Below, in pieces: positions 6,072 to 12,692 of a stretch of DNA of 13,563 nt (position 1 is the first letter of the stretch; each line of letters opens with the position of its first letter). The stretch is from Acetobacteraceae bacterium (GTDB lineage: Bacteria; Pseudomonadota; Alphaproteobacteria; Acetobacterales; Acetobacteraceae), in assembly GCA_019689515.1 (NCBI GenBank), contig JADGHI010000051.1, forward strand, positions 1-13,563, written 5' to 3'. The notes under the pieces were generated by a model that was not told where the DNA came from, did not search any database, and saw only the letters and a list, made by a program, of their open reading frames with translations. A program made the translations under genes and the position numbers.

Positions 6072-6287
6072 TCACGGGCTTGGAAGCGGCGAAGGGCCGT
6101 CGCGGAGCTGGCTCTCCCGCACCACGCGTTCGTGGCCGTCGCGGAGATTCCTCACGCGGTACTCACGGTCGGCCGCGTCGTTCGGAAGGAGGCGCAGGAT
6201 CGTGTAGGTCCCGCGTGGCACGTTGCCGTCCAGCTTGCCCGGCACGAACTCGACGCTCTGGCCGACGGCGTATTTGTGGAGCGGCAT
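6072..6287 (-). CDS. Small conserved hypothetical protein, 71 aa
   Basis: A 71-aa soluble protein, MPLHKYAVGQSVEFVPGKLD onward, with a beta-rich middle (RGTYTILRLLP, EYRVRNL) and the closing motif GHERVVRESQL (51-61). This pattern recurs, from memory, in an uncharacterised family of small alphaproteobacterial proteins in which the Y-V-G-Q and ERVV-ES-L positions are conserved. It resembles a small SH3-like or Tudor-like barrel, but that is only an impression. The start at 6287 is preceded by AAAGGA at good spacing. It is divergent from the cold-shock gene across 419 bases. Function is unknown. Confidence 0.78.
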   Translation of the reverse strand: MPLHKYAVGQSVEFVPGKLDGNVPRGTYTILRLLPNDAADREYRVRNLRDGHERVVRESQLRDGPSPLPSP

Positions 6288-6706
6288 GGGCCGTCGTCCT
6301 TTCGAAGATCGTCACGGACGCTCCGGCCGGCGTGAGTGACGGGGTGGGTGCACGGAGCGAAGCGCACCGGAGGAGCGCACGCTGGCGCACGGTTTAAGAC
6401 AACATGTGGGGTGGCGAAGCCCGGGCCGCAACGTCGGCAGCAATCATTGCAGCCGCCCGCCGTTCCGTGCGCGGCCGACAAGCGCGCACGAAGCCATCGT
6501 GGCCCGCGTTTCCAGGCCGGCGACCAGGCCCGCGGAGCGTCCGGCCACGACCGCGTGTGTTGCCAAGACGCGGCCTTGCGGGTAGGCACTGTCTGTCGGG
6601 TTTGCCTCGGGGCACCACGGTGCCTGCGGGCGGCGCGGTTCTCCCTCGGTGAGTTTGACGCCACGCGCACTTCCGCGCGCAGCAACTCCTGGAAGGAGAG
6701 ACGCAC
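6288..6706. other. Divergent intergenic region upstream of csp
   Basis: These 419 bases have no supported gene; ORFs across them are low-complexity and lack ribosome sites. A weak sigma-70-like pair, TTGCCA (6560-6565) and TAGGCA (6583-6588) with a 17-base spacer, could start the cold-shock transcript near 6595 and give a leader of about 110 nt, as is common for csp genes. The leader would contain the hairpin GGCAC-CACG-GTGCC (6611-6624). All of this is low-confidence pattern matching. Confidence 0.35.
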
Positions 6707-6916
6707 ATGACCTCCGGCACCGTGAAATGGTTCAACAGCCAGAAAGGCTACGGCTTCATCCAGCCCGACAGCGGCGGAGCGGATGTGTTCGTGCACATCT
6801 CGGCCGTCGAGCGCTCCGGGATCGGCAACCTGACCGAAGGCCAGAAGGTCAGCTTCGACATCGAGACGGACCCGCGGCGCGGGAAGACCTCGGCCACGAA
6901 TCTCCGCCAGGCCTGA
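6707..6916 (+). CDS. Cold-shock protein, CspA family
   Basis: A 69-aa single cold-shock domain, the usual length for CspA-type RNA chaperones, which bind single-stranded RNA and DNA and keep mRNA unstructured. RNP1 (KGYGFI, 13-18) and RNP2 (VFVHI, 27-31) are intact, and the opening MTSGTVKWFNSQKGYGFIQP is typical. The start is preceded by GGAAGGAGA. Such genes occur in several copies per genome and are not all cold-induced. It lies 56 bases before a small conserved gene and 638 bases before a ribosomal protein S1 gene, so an RNA-binding pair sits together here. Confidence 0.96.
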   Translation: MTSGTVKWFNSQKGYGFIQPDSGGADVFVHISAVERSGIGNLTEGQKVSFDIETDPRRGKTSATNLRQA

Positions 6917-6918
6917 GC

Positions 6919-6955
6919 GCGGGCGAGCGGGCCAGTCGGTCGCTCGGCCGCCCGC
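6919..6955 (+). terminator. Imperfect hairpin after csp
   Basis: GCGGGC (6919-6924) pairs with GCCCGC (6950-6955), and GAGCG (6925-6929) pairs with CGCTC (6941-6945), with a 4-base bulge on one side. It begins 2 bases after the csp stop codon. No T-tract follows. It is a plausible but imperfect terminator. Confidence 0.35.
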
Positions 6956-6972
6956 CGCCGGCGGTCGGCGGC

Positions 6973-7311
6973 ATGCCGATCTACTACCTCCTACCGGTCG
7001 CGTCCCTGCTGCGCGACCGCGCCTGGAGCGCCAGCGCCCATCAGGGGCCGTGCTGCGTCTGCGCGCCGAGCGAGGCGCTCGCGCGGCGCTTCGCGGGCCA
7101 GGCCTTCTGGGTGCCCGCAGCCGCCGCCTTCGGCGCAGCGGCGCCGTGGCCGGCGGCAACGCCGACCTCGCCCTGGTCCCAGCGGCGCCTGGTCAAGGCG
7201 CGCGAGCTCGCCACTCCTGAGGATGTCGAGCCGCCACCGCTCGGTAGGATCTTCGTCCCGGCCGATCCCGATCGGCCGGACGACGTCTTCGTCGCCCTGG
7301 GCCGCACCTGA
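6973..7311 (+). CDS. Small conserved hypothetical protein, 112 aa
   Basis: A 112-aa protein, MPIYYLLPVASLLRDRAWSA onward. Recognisable landmarks are a short N-terminal beta segment, W18 with SAHQGPC (21-27), an SEALARRFAG helix (33-42), SPWSQRRLV (66-74) and the closing FVPADPDRPDDVFVALG (94-110). From memory, a family of small proteins with the order YY-P, W-x-ASAH-GPC, SPW and VPADP exists in alphaproteobacteria without known function. The ATG at 6973 has only weak GGCGG upstream; the frame continues back through the csp gene, where it is a shadow. It may be translated from the csp transcript if the hairpin at 6919 is read through. Confidence 0.68.
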   Translation: MPIYYLLPVASLLRDRAWSASAHQGPCCVCAPSEALARRFAGQAFWVPAAAAFGAAAPWPAATPTSPWSQRRLVKARELATPEDVEPPPLGRIFVPADPDRPDDVFVALGRT

Positions 7312-7318
7312 GCGGCCG

Positions 7319-7348
7319 GGCCCTCGGGGGAGAAAGCCCACCGAGGCC
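7319..7348 (+). terminator. Hairpin after the 112-aa gene
   Basis: CCTCGG (7322-7327) pairs with CCGAGG (7341-7346), extended by GG/CC past one bulged base. The structure begins about 8 bases after the stop codon. No T-tract follows. It probably separates the small gene from the S1 transcript. Confidence 0.4.
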
Positions 7349-7554
7349 GGAGGACGTCTCCGCGCCATCCACGGATGGATGGCGTGAGCGCGGGGCAAGG
7401 AAGCCTCGCAGCAATCGGGTCACGTGACGCCGCGCCAGAGGTGGCGGCGTCCGGCACCAAGACGTGTCCGCGGGCCGACCGATGGCCCACGGAGGCGCAA
7501 GCCGAGGCGGCAGGTGTGGCCATACCCACCGGCACGCCTCCGGAGAATCGATAC

Positions 7555-9303
7555 ATGTCACCCACGCTCACCGACCACCGGCGCACCGCCCCGGCCACGC
7601 ATGGCGCAGGGAAGAAAGACGACTTCGCCGCGCTGCTCGACGCCCATATGGGCGCGGACAGTGCCTTCGCCGGCTCCATCATTGCTGGCCGCATCGTGCG
7701 GATCGACGGCGACTTCGCCGTCGTGGATGTCGGACTGAAGAGCGAAGGGCGCGTGCCGCTGCGCGAGTTCACCCCCGCCGGCGGCCCCCCCGCGGAGGTC
7801 AGGCCGGGCGACCGGGTGGACGTCTTCGTCGCGCGCTACGAGGACCGCGACGGCACGATCGTGCTCTCCCGCGAGCGCGCGCGCAGCGACGAGGCCTGGA
7901 CCGCCCTCGAGAAGTCCTTCGAGGCGAACGAGACCGTCACCGGCGCGATCTTCGGCCGCGTGAAGGGCGGCTTCACCGTGGACCTCGGCGGCGCCCGCGC
8001 CTTCCTGCCGGGCAGCCAGGTGGACATCCGCCCGATGCGCGACGTCACGCCGCTGATGGGCACGCCGCAGCCCTTCCGCATCATCAAGATGGACCGCGCG
8101 CGCGGCAACATGGTCGTCTCCCGCCGCGCCGTGCTGGAGGAGGCGCGCGCCGGGCAGCGCGCCGAGGTGATGAAGGCCCTCCAGGAGGGCGCCATCGTGG
8201 ACGGCGTGGTGAAGAACCTCACCGACTACGGCGCCTTCGTGGACCTCGGCGGCGTGGACGGGCTGCTGCACGTCACCGACATCGCCTGGCGGCGCACCAA
8301 CCACCCGTCGGAAGTGTTGAGCGTCGGCCAGCAGCTCAAGGTGCAGGTACTCCGCTTCGACACGGAGCGGCAGCGCATCTCTCTCGGCCTGAAGCAGCTC
8401 ATGCCCGATCCGTGGGAGGGCGTGGCGCTGAAGTACCCGGTCGGCGCGCGCTTCACCGGCCGTGTGACGAACATCACCGACTACGGCGCCTTCGTGGAGC
8501 TGGAGCCGGGCGTCGAGGGCCTGGTCCACACCTCCGAGATGAGCTGGACCAAGACCAACGTCCACCCGAGCAAGATCGTCTCCAGCTCCGAACAGGTGGA
8601 CGTGATGATCCTCGACGTGGACGAGCCGAAGCGCCGCATCTCGCTCGGCATCAAGCAGGCGCTCGGCAATCCGTGGGAGCTGTTCCTCGAGGCGCACCCG
8701 CCGGGCAGCGTGATCGAGGGCGAGGTCCGCAGCATCACCGAGTTCGGCCTGTTCGTCGCCCTGCCGGGCGGCGAGCTCGACGGGCTGGTGCACATGTCGG
8801 ACCTGTCCTGGGATCTGCCCGGCGAGCAGGCCCTGGCCAACTACGGCAAGGGCGACGTGGTGCAGGCCAAGGTGCTCGACGTGGACGTGGACAAGGCGCG
8901 GGTCAGCCTCGGCATCAAGCAGCTCCAGGCCGACCCGGCGGCCGAGGTGCTCGACCGCGTCCACAAGGGCGACATCGTCACCTGCGTGGTCAGCAAGATC
9001 GAGAGCAACGGCATCGAGGTGACGGTCGAGGACGTGCTCACCGGCTTCATCCGCCGCGCCGAGCTCGCCAGGGACCGCGCCGACCAGCGCCCGGACCGCT
9101 TCGCCGTGGGCGAGAGGGTCGATGCGCGCGTGACCGCGGTGGACCGAGCCGCCCGCCGCGTCCTGCTGACCATCCGCGGCAAGGAGATCGAGGAGGACCG
9201 CGAGGCCCTGGCGAAATACGGCGCCGCCGACAGCGGCGCCTCGCTCGGTGACATCCTCGGCGCGGCGATCCGCCGCCGCAACCGGGACACCGCCGACGAG
9301 TGA
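7555..9303 (+). CDS. rpsA: 30S ribosomal protein S1, six S1 domains
   Basis: A 582-aa protein colinear with alphaproteobacterial ribosomal protein S1, which binds mRNA on the 30S subunit and helps initiation on structured or weak leaders. Six S1 (OB-fold) domains can be read at about 38-106, 125-191, 210-280, 296-368, 383-456 and 470-542. Domain 3 opens with GVVKNLTDYGAFVDLGGVDG, and domain 4 with TGRVTNITDYGAFVELEPGV. The C-terminal YGAADSGASLGDILGAAIRRR is also typical. Full length and undamaged. The start at 7555 has GGAGAA upstream and gives the usual N-terminus (DDFAALLD at 22-29); the frame to 7375 is an unsupported extension. The usual neighbours, cmk upstream and ihfB downstream, are absent, so it may be a second copy or a relocated gene. 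A strong hairpin follows. Confidence 0.95.
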   Translation: MSPTLTDHRRTAPATHGAGKKDDFAALLDAHMGADSAFAGSIIAGRIVRIDGDFAVVDVGLKSEGRVPLREFTPAGGPPAEVRPGDRVDVFVARYEDRDGTIVLSRERARSDEAWTALEKSFEANETVTGAIFGRVKGGFTVDLGGARAFLPGSQVDIRPMRDVTPLMGTPQPFRIIKMDRARGNMVVSRRAVLEEARAGQRAEVMKALQEGAIVDGVVKNLTDYGAFVDLGGVDGLLHVTDIAWRRTNHPSEVLSVGQQLKVQVLRFDTERQRISLGLKQLMPDPWEGVALKYPVGARFTGRVTNITDYGAFVELEPGVEGLVHTSEMSWTKTNVHPSKIVSSSEQVDVMILDVDEPKRRISLGIKQALGNPWELFLEAHPPGSVIEGEVRSITEFGLFVALPGGELDGLVHMSDLSWDLPGEQALANYGKGDVVQAKVLDVDVDKARVSLGIKQLQADPAAEVLDRVHKGDIVTCVVSKIESNGIEVTVEDVLTGFIRRAELARDRADQRPDRFAVGERVDARVTAVDRAARRVLLTIRGKEIEEDREALAKYGAADSGASLGDILGAAIRRRNRDTADE

Positions 9304-9351
9304 GGCCGGCCGGCTGGCTGGCCAGGCTTGGCGTCGGGACGCCCGCGCATA

Positions 9352-9379
9352 CCCCCGGAACGGACGGCGATTCCGGGGG
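9352..9379 (+). terminator. Hairpin after rpsA
   Basis: A perfect 9-bp stem (CCCCCGGAA at 9352-9360, TTCCGGGGG at 9371-9379) with a 10-nt loop lies 48 bases past the rpsA stop and well before the next gene. It lacks a T-run but is the best-formed terminator candidate for this transcript. Confidence 0.55.
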
Positions 9380-9455
9380 CGGGCGGCGGGCGCCCGGGTT
9401 CCTCCCGGCGCTGCGGCACCCATCTCTGCGGACTCAATCCGAAGGAGCGCCGCGA

Positions 9456-10010
9456 ATGACCCACAGCGGAGACAACGCAGGCGCTGCAGCCGGGACGGAG
9501 ATCGGACCGGCGCTGCGCGCGGTCATCGACCGGGTGACCGAGGCAATCGCGGAGCGTGGCTGGGCCGTCGTGGCGGTCGCCGCAGAGGGAGAGCACCCGC
9601 CCTTCGCCTACACCGTCGGGCTCGAGACGGGTTTCGACCATCCGGAGATCATGCTGGTCGGCAACTTCGCGCCGCGCATCGTGCAGGGTGTGCTCGGCGC
9701 GGCCGGCGAGAGGGTCAAGGCGGGCGCCCGCTTCGAGCCCGGCGCGCGCACCTCCGAGGTCGTCCCGCACCTCGAGGTGGCCTTCGACGCAGTGCGCCCG
9801 GACGCGGCCTCGGAGCACCTGCAGGTCGCCGACCTCGTGCAGGGCGGCCGCCTGGAGCGCCTGGCCCGCGCGGTGCAGCTCTTCCTGCCCGACGCCGCCG
9901 GCCGCTTCCCCTGGGACCGCGGGTGCGACGCCCGGATGGCGCGCAGCCAGACCGGGCTCGGCCTCGGGCCGCCCCGGCGGCCACGCGGCGGCGCCATCCG
10001 CCGCGCCTGA
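9456..10010 (+). CDS. DUF4262 domain-containing protein
   Basis: A 184-aa soluble protein with the landmarks of DUF4262: AERGWAVVAV (32-41), PFAYTVGLETGFDHPEIMLV (49-68), then a region ending QLFLPDAAGRFPWDRGCD (141-158). The C-terminal tail (about 160-184) is Gly/Pro/Arg-rich and probably disordered. The family has no established function. The start at 9456 follows GAAGGAG at good spacing; the frame back to 9300 is an extension through intergenic DNA. It stands alone between the rpsA hairpin and its own hairpin at 10052, so it is probably monocistronic. Confidence 0.85.
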   Translation: MTHSGDNAGAAAGTEIGPALRAVIDRVTEAIAERGWAVVAVAAEGEHPPFAYTVGLETGFDHPEIMLVGNFAPRIVQGVLGAAGERVKAGARFEPGARTSEVVPHLEVAFDAVRPDAASEHLQVADLVQGGRLERLARAVQLFLPDAAGRFPWDRGCDARMARSQTGLGLGPPRRPRGGAIRRA

Positions 10011-10051
10011 CACCGCTCCTCCCCCGCGCGCCGCAGGCCCACCGGCAAGCC

Positions 10052-10070
10052 GCCGCTTGGCCTGAGCGGC
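10052..10070 (+). terminator. Hairpin after the DUF4262 gene
   Basis: GCCGCT (10052-10057) pairs perfectly with AGCGGC (10065-10070) around a 7-nt loop, 41 bases past the stop codon. The stem is short and lacks a T-tract, so this is a modest terminator candidate. Confidence 0.35.
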
Positions 10071-10213
10071 TCCGCGGGTTGGAACCAAGCGCGGGTGGTC
10101 GCTTGTGGTAATGGCGCTGCGGGCGTCAGGGATGGCTTTGCCGAGCGCGCCGATGGTGCGCGGCCCGGCGCCGCGCAGGCCCGATGGCTTCGGCCGAGCC
10201 GACGGGAGTCACA

Positions 10214-10237
10214 CGGCGGCGCTGCGCCGCGCCGCCG
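10214..10237 (-). terminator. Hairpin after the Bug/TctC gene
   Basis: CGGCGGCGC (10214-10222) and GCGCCGCCG (10229-10237) form a perfect 9-bp stem with a 6-nt loop, 36 bases beyond the stop codon of the minus-strand binding-protein gene. No T-tract follows. Position and stem strength favour a terminator. Confidence 0.45.
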
Positions 10238-10273
10238 CAGGATTCCCGCGCGCCGCCCTGCCCTTTCGGGCCG

Positions 10274-11257
10274 CTAATCCGCCCTGATCTTCGCCGCCGC
10301 CACCACCTCCTGCATCGTCCGCACCTCGGCGCGCAGGAATTCCGCGAATGCGTCGGGGGAGAGCGGGCTCGGGATCGCGCCCTCGCCGGTCAGATAGCGG
10401 GCGAAGCTGGGCTCGCTCAGCACGGCATTGGTTGCCTCGTTCAGGCTCTGCCGCACCCGGGGCGGCAGACCGCGCGGGGCGAACAGGCCCCACCAGATCC
10501 CGAACTCGTAGTCGATGCCGGCGGATTTCACGCTGGGCGCCGGCGGGACGCCCTCCGGCCGGTCATCCGACGTGTAGGCGATGATGCGCAGCAGCCCGCC
10601 GCGGAGCTGGCCGGCGGCGCTGGCGATGGTGGTGAACATCAGGTCCACCCGCCCGGCCACCAGATCCGTCAGCGCCCCGGCGGTACCGCGATAGGGGATA
10701 TGCTGCAGGGTGGTCCCGGCGCGCAGGTTGAACAATTCCGTGGCGATATGGGTGGTGCTGCCGGGGCCGGAGGTGGCAAAGTTGAGAGTTCTCGGCCTCT
10801 CCCGGTCCATGCGCACCAGATCCTGGATGCTGCGGATGGGCGAGGATGGGGGCGTCAGCACGATCAGCGGCGCCTTGGCCAATAGGGCGACGCTGTCCAG
10901 CTCGGTCGCGGGATTGAAATTGGTGCCCTGCACCGGCCCGATCGCGGCGACCGAGGAGGTGGTGACCAGCAGCGTGTGGCCGTCCGGCGCCGATTGCGCC
11001 ACCAGGTTCACGCCGACGGCGCTGCCTGCGCCGGGCCGGTTCTCCACCACGAAGGGCTGGCCGAATCGCGCCTGCAGCCTCTCGGCCAGCGGCCTGGCCA
11101 TGGCATCGTTGCTGCCGCCGGGGGTGAAGGGGACGACGATGCGCACCGGCCGGTCCGGCCAATTCTGGCTCTGGGCACGGACCAGGCCGGGCGTAGCCAG
11201 CCCCGCCAGCCCGCCAGCCGCTGCGATGAACTGCCGCCGTCCCGATCCTTGTGGCAT
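10274..11257 (-). CDS. Bug/TctC-type periplasmic solute-binding protein
   Basis: A 327-aa tripartite tricarboxylate transporter substrate-binding protein (Bug family), which captures carboxylates or similar small molecules in the periplasm. Residues 1-28 are a Tat signal: GRRQF (6-10), a hydrophobic stretch and a VRA|QS cleavage site. The mature protein has the family hallmarks WPDRPVRIVVPFTPGGSNDA (33-52), VVENRPGAGSAVG (70-82), SAPDGHTLL (89-97), TLQHIPYRGTAGALTDLVAG (183-202) and FAPRGLP (259-265). No TctA or TctB membrane subunit is in the window, a common situation for these expanded orphan genes. The start at 11257 has GGAAGGAG upstream. The frame continues open to 11503 and there encodes a YqaE-like N-terminus, but the internal start with its Tat signal is clearly the real one. 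The ligand cannot be told. Confidence 0.93.
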   Translation of the reverse strand: MPQGSGRRQFIAAAGGLAGLATPGLVRAQSQNWPDRPVRIVVPFTPGGSNDAMARPLAERLQARFGQPFVVENRPGAGSAVGVNLVAQSAPDGHTLLVTTSSVAAIGPVQGTNFNPATELDSVALLAKAPLIVLTPPSSPIRSIQDLVRMDRERPRTLNFATSGPGSTTHIATELFNLRAGTTLQHIPYRGTAGALTDLVAGRVDLMFTTIASAAGQLRGGLLRIIAYTSDDRPEGVPPAPSVKSAGIDYEFGIWWGLFAPRGLPPRVRQSLNEATNAVLSEPSFARYLTGEGAIPSPLSPDAFAEFLRAEVRTMQEVVAAAKIRAD

Positions 11258-11336
11258 GTCGTCTCCTTCCCTGGTGCCCTTTGCTGGCGTTCCGGCGCAA
11301 CCTGCCCGAACCGCGGCGCATCGGCAATTGCACAGG

Positions 11337-11386
11337 CGCGGAGCGGTCGGGGCACGGCTGTCGCGGAGCGGTCGGGGCACGGCTGT
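11337..11386. repeat. Exact 25-bp direct tandem repeat, two copies
   Basis: The 25-bp unit beginning CGCGGAGCGGTC and ending GGCACGGCTGT occurs twice head to tail, at 11337-11361 and 11362-11386, with no mismatch. It lies in the leader of the binding-protein gene, 80 bases upstream of its start codon. The second copy runs into a strong hairpin. It may be a recent slippage duplication or part of a dispersed repeat family. Confidence 0.9.
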
Positions 11387-11391
11387 GCCCC
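11374..11391. repeat. Perfect 7-bp hairpin at the tandem repeat edge
   Basis: GGGGCAC (11374-11380) and GTGCCCC (11385-11391) form a perfect stem with a GGCT tetraloop. The left arm belongs to the second 25-bp repeat copy, while the right arm is outside it. It could be a terminator for whatever is transcribed through the YqaE remnant, or a REP-like structure. Confidence 0.6.
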
Positions 11392-11410
11392 TCCGGCCGG
11401 TGCCCCGCCT

Positions 11411-11503
11411 CGGCAGCCAGAGCATACCGTTGAACACCGCCTGGAACGGCGGGCCTGCGAACAGGACCGCCAGCGGCGGGACCAGAATCGCGAGGACATG
11501 CAT
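11411..11503 (-). pseudogene. Truncated YqaE/Pmp3-family remnant
   Basis: Residues 1-31 of this frame, MHVLAILVPPLAVLFAGPPF onward through QAVFNGMLWLP, match the start of the YqaE/Pmp3 (UPF0057) family of about 50-residue membrane proteins: first membrane helix, LPPLAV motif and the following PFQAV-N segment. The intact family continues with a second helix and a GWxPGVIHA-like segment. Here the second helix appears shortened to GMLWLP, and the sequence then turns into Arg/Pro-rich DNA with the tandem repeat; no other frame restores the missing part. The frame runs without a stop into the Bug/TctC gene. No good ribosome site precedes the ATG. Most likely a decayed gene; a very short functional peptide is less likely. 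Confidence 0.5.
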
Positions 11504-11531
11504 CTTGGTGGCCCGTTAACCGCCCGCCCCG

Positions 11532-11571
11532 GGCCGCCGCAGGCTGCACCTCCCTCCTGCTGCGGCCGGCC
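11532..11571 (-). terminator. Hairpin after the dehydrogenase gene
   Basis: GGCCG+CCGCAG (11532-11542) pairs with CTGCGG+CGGCC (11560-11571) as an 11-bp stem with one bulged C, enclosing a 17-nt loop. It lies 16 bases beyond the dehydrogenase stop. No T-tract follows. A plausible terminator. Confidence 0.45.
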
Positions 11572-11587
11572 GTTTCCGCGGCGTCCC

Positions 11588-12598
11588 TCAGAATCCCTCC
11601 AGCACCACCTTGCCGATCATGCGCCCGCTCTCGACCATCGCATGCGCGCGCATCAGGTTCTCGGCGTTAATCCGGCCGAGATGCTCGGTCATGGTGGTGC
11701 GGATCGCGCCGGTGTCCACCAGGTGCGCCACCTCGTCGAGCAGGCGGTGCTGCTGGATCATGTCCGGAGTCTGATGGACGGAGCGGGCGAACATCGCCTC
11801 CCAGGCCAGGAACGCTGCCTTGGGCTTGAGGCGCGACACATCCGCCCCGCCCAGGTCGTCGATCACGCAGATGCCGCCCTGCGGCGCCAGCAGGTCGCAC
11901 AGCGCGTTCCAGTGCCGCTCCGTATGCGTCACCCCGAAGACGTAGGGGATCGGCACGCCGAGCGCCTTCGCCTGCTTCGCCAGGTCCTGCGAGTGGTCGA
12001 GCACCACATGCGCGCCCATGCTCTCGCACCAGGCCCTGGTTTCAGGGCGCGAAGCGGTGGCGATCACCTTCAGCCCCGTCAGGCGCCGCGCGAGCTGGAT
12101 CGCGATCGAGCCCACCCCGCCAGCGCCGCCGGTGATCAGCAACGCCGCGCCATCGGCCGGCTTGCCGCGCGGGATGCGCAGCCGGTCGAACAACGCCTCC
12201 CAGGCGGTGATCGCGGTCAGCGGCAGCGCCGCCGCCTCGGCGAAGGAGAGCGTCTTGGGCTTGTGGCCGACGATCCGCTCGTCCACCAGATGGTACTCGG
12301 CGTTGGTGCCGGGCCGGGCGATCGAGCCGGCGTAGAACACCTCCGCGCCAAGCGGGAACAGCACCGACTCCGGCCCCTTGGCGCGCACCACGCCCGCGGC
12401 GTCGAAGCCCAGCACCCGGGGCTCCCCGGCCGGATCGGCGGTGCGGCGGAGCCGGGTGTCCACCGGATTGACGCTGACCGCGCGGACCTCGACCAGCAGG
12501 TCGCGCCCCTTCGGCGCGGGCGGTTCGGGCAGGGTGAGGTCGATCAACGCCTCCTCGTGCTCGATCGGATGGCAATGGGTGTAGCCGACAGCTTTCAT
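11588..12598 (-). CDS. Zinc-independent MDR-family dehydrogenase / quinone reductase
   Basis: A 336-aa medium-chain dehydrogenase/reductase of the group usually named zinc-binding alcohol dehydrogenase family protein (YogA-like), which resembles NADPH:quinone oxidoreductases. The N-terminal GroES-like domain (about 1-120) has VSVNPVDTRLRR (41-52) and VLGFDAAGVV (62-71). The Rossmann domain carries ITGGAGGVGSIAIQLAR (155-171) for NADPH. The GHE and Cys zinc ligands of true alcohol dehydrogenases are missing, so it is expected to act without metal on quinones or enones. The C-terminus IGKVVLEGF is typical. The start at 12598 follows AGGGAG; the extension to 12754 is antisense to the transporter gene. 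It is divergent from an MFS transporter with 121 bases between starts, which could link a stress-type reductase with an efflux pump. Confidence 0.9.
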   Translation of the reverse strand: MKAVGYTHCHPIEHEEALIDLTLPEPPAPKGRDLLVEVRAVSVNPVDTRLRRTADPAGEPRVLGFDAAGVVRAKGPESVLFPLGAEVFYAGSIARPGTNAEYHLVDERIVGHKPKTLSFAEAAALPLTAITAWEALFDRLRIPRGKPADGAALLITGGAGGVGSIAIQLARRLTGLKVIATASRPETRAWCESMGAHVVLDHSQDLAKQAKALGVPIPYVFGVTHTERHWNALCDLLAPQGGICVIDDLGGADVSRLKPKAAFLAWEAMFARSVHQTPDMIQQHRLLDEVAHLVDTGAIRTTMTEHLGRINAENLMRAHAMVESGRMIGKVVLEGF

Positions 12599-12670
12599 GG
12601 ACCTGCTCCCTGAGCGCCCTCCCGGGAGATGGCACCGGACCGGCGCGCGTGAAGGGCCGCTCGCGACGGA

Positions 12671-12692
12671 TTGCCGACGGCTTGCCGATGGC
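12671..12692. repeat. 11-bp tandem direct repeat in divergent promoter
   Basis: TTGCCGACGGC (12671-12681) is followed directly by TTGCCGATGGC (12682-12692), 10 of 11 identical. The spacing equals about one DNA turn and the repeat lies between the divergent dehydrogenase and transporter starts. It could be an operator, but two short copies may be chance. Confidence 0.35.

Larger units (their letters stand above)
11258..11587. other. Repeat-bearing spacer between TctC and dehydrogenase genes
   Basis: These 330 bases contain no intact gene. In minus-strand order they hold a terminator-like hairpin for the dehydrogenase gene (11532-11571), a YqaE-like remnant (11411-11503), a hairpin (11374-11391), an exact 25-bp tandem repeat (11337-11386) and the ribosome site of the binding-protein gene. 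Confidence 0.6.

Noticed and set aside
6404..6652. Possible 82-codon gene upstream of csp
   Set aside because: Arg/Ala/Pro-rich, no ribosome site, no family resemblance, and it occupies the expected csp promoter and leader.
7558..9423. Minus-strand ORF of 621 codons opposite rpsA
   Set aside because: Antisense shadow of a clearly coding six-domain S1 gene; no start signal or protein family is recognisable.
10095..10287. Two overlapping 60-codon plus-strand ORFs after the DUF4262 gene
   Set aside because: No ribosome site, low-complexity sequence, and they overlap the TctC 3' end and its hairpin.
11337..11386. CRISPR-like repeat
   Set aside because: The two 25-bp copies are directly adjacent with no spacer, and there are no further copies or cas genes.
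12530..12550. FNR-like match ending in GATCAA inside the dehydrogenase gene
   Set aside because: It has two mismatches, lies within coding sequence, and is explained by codons.
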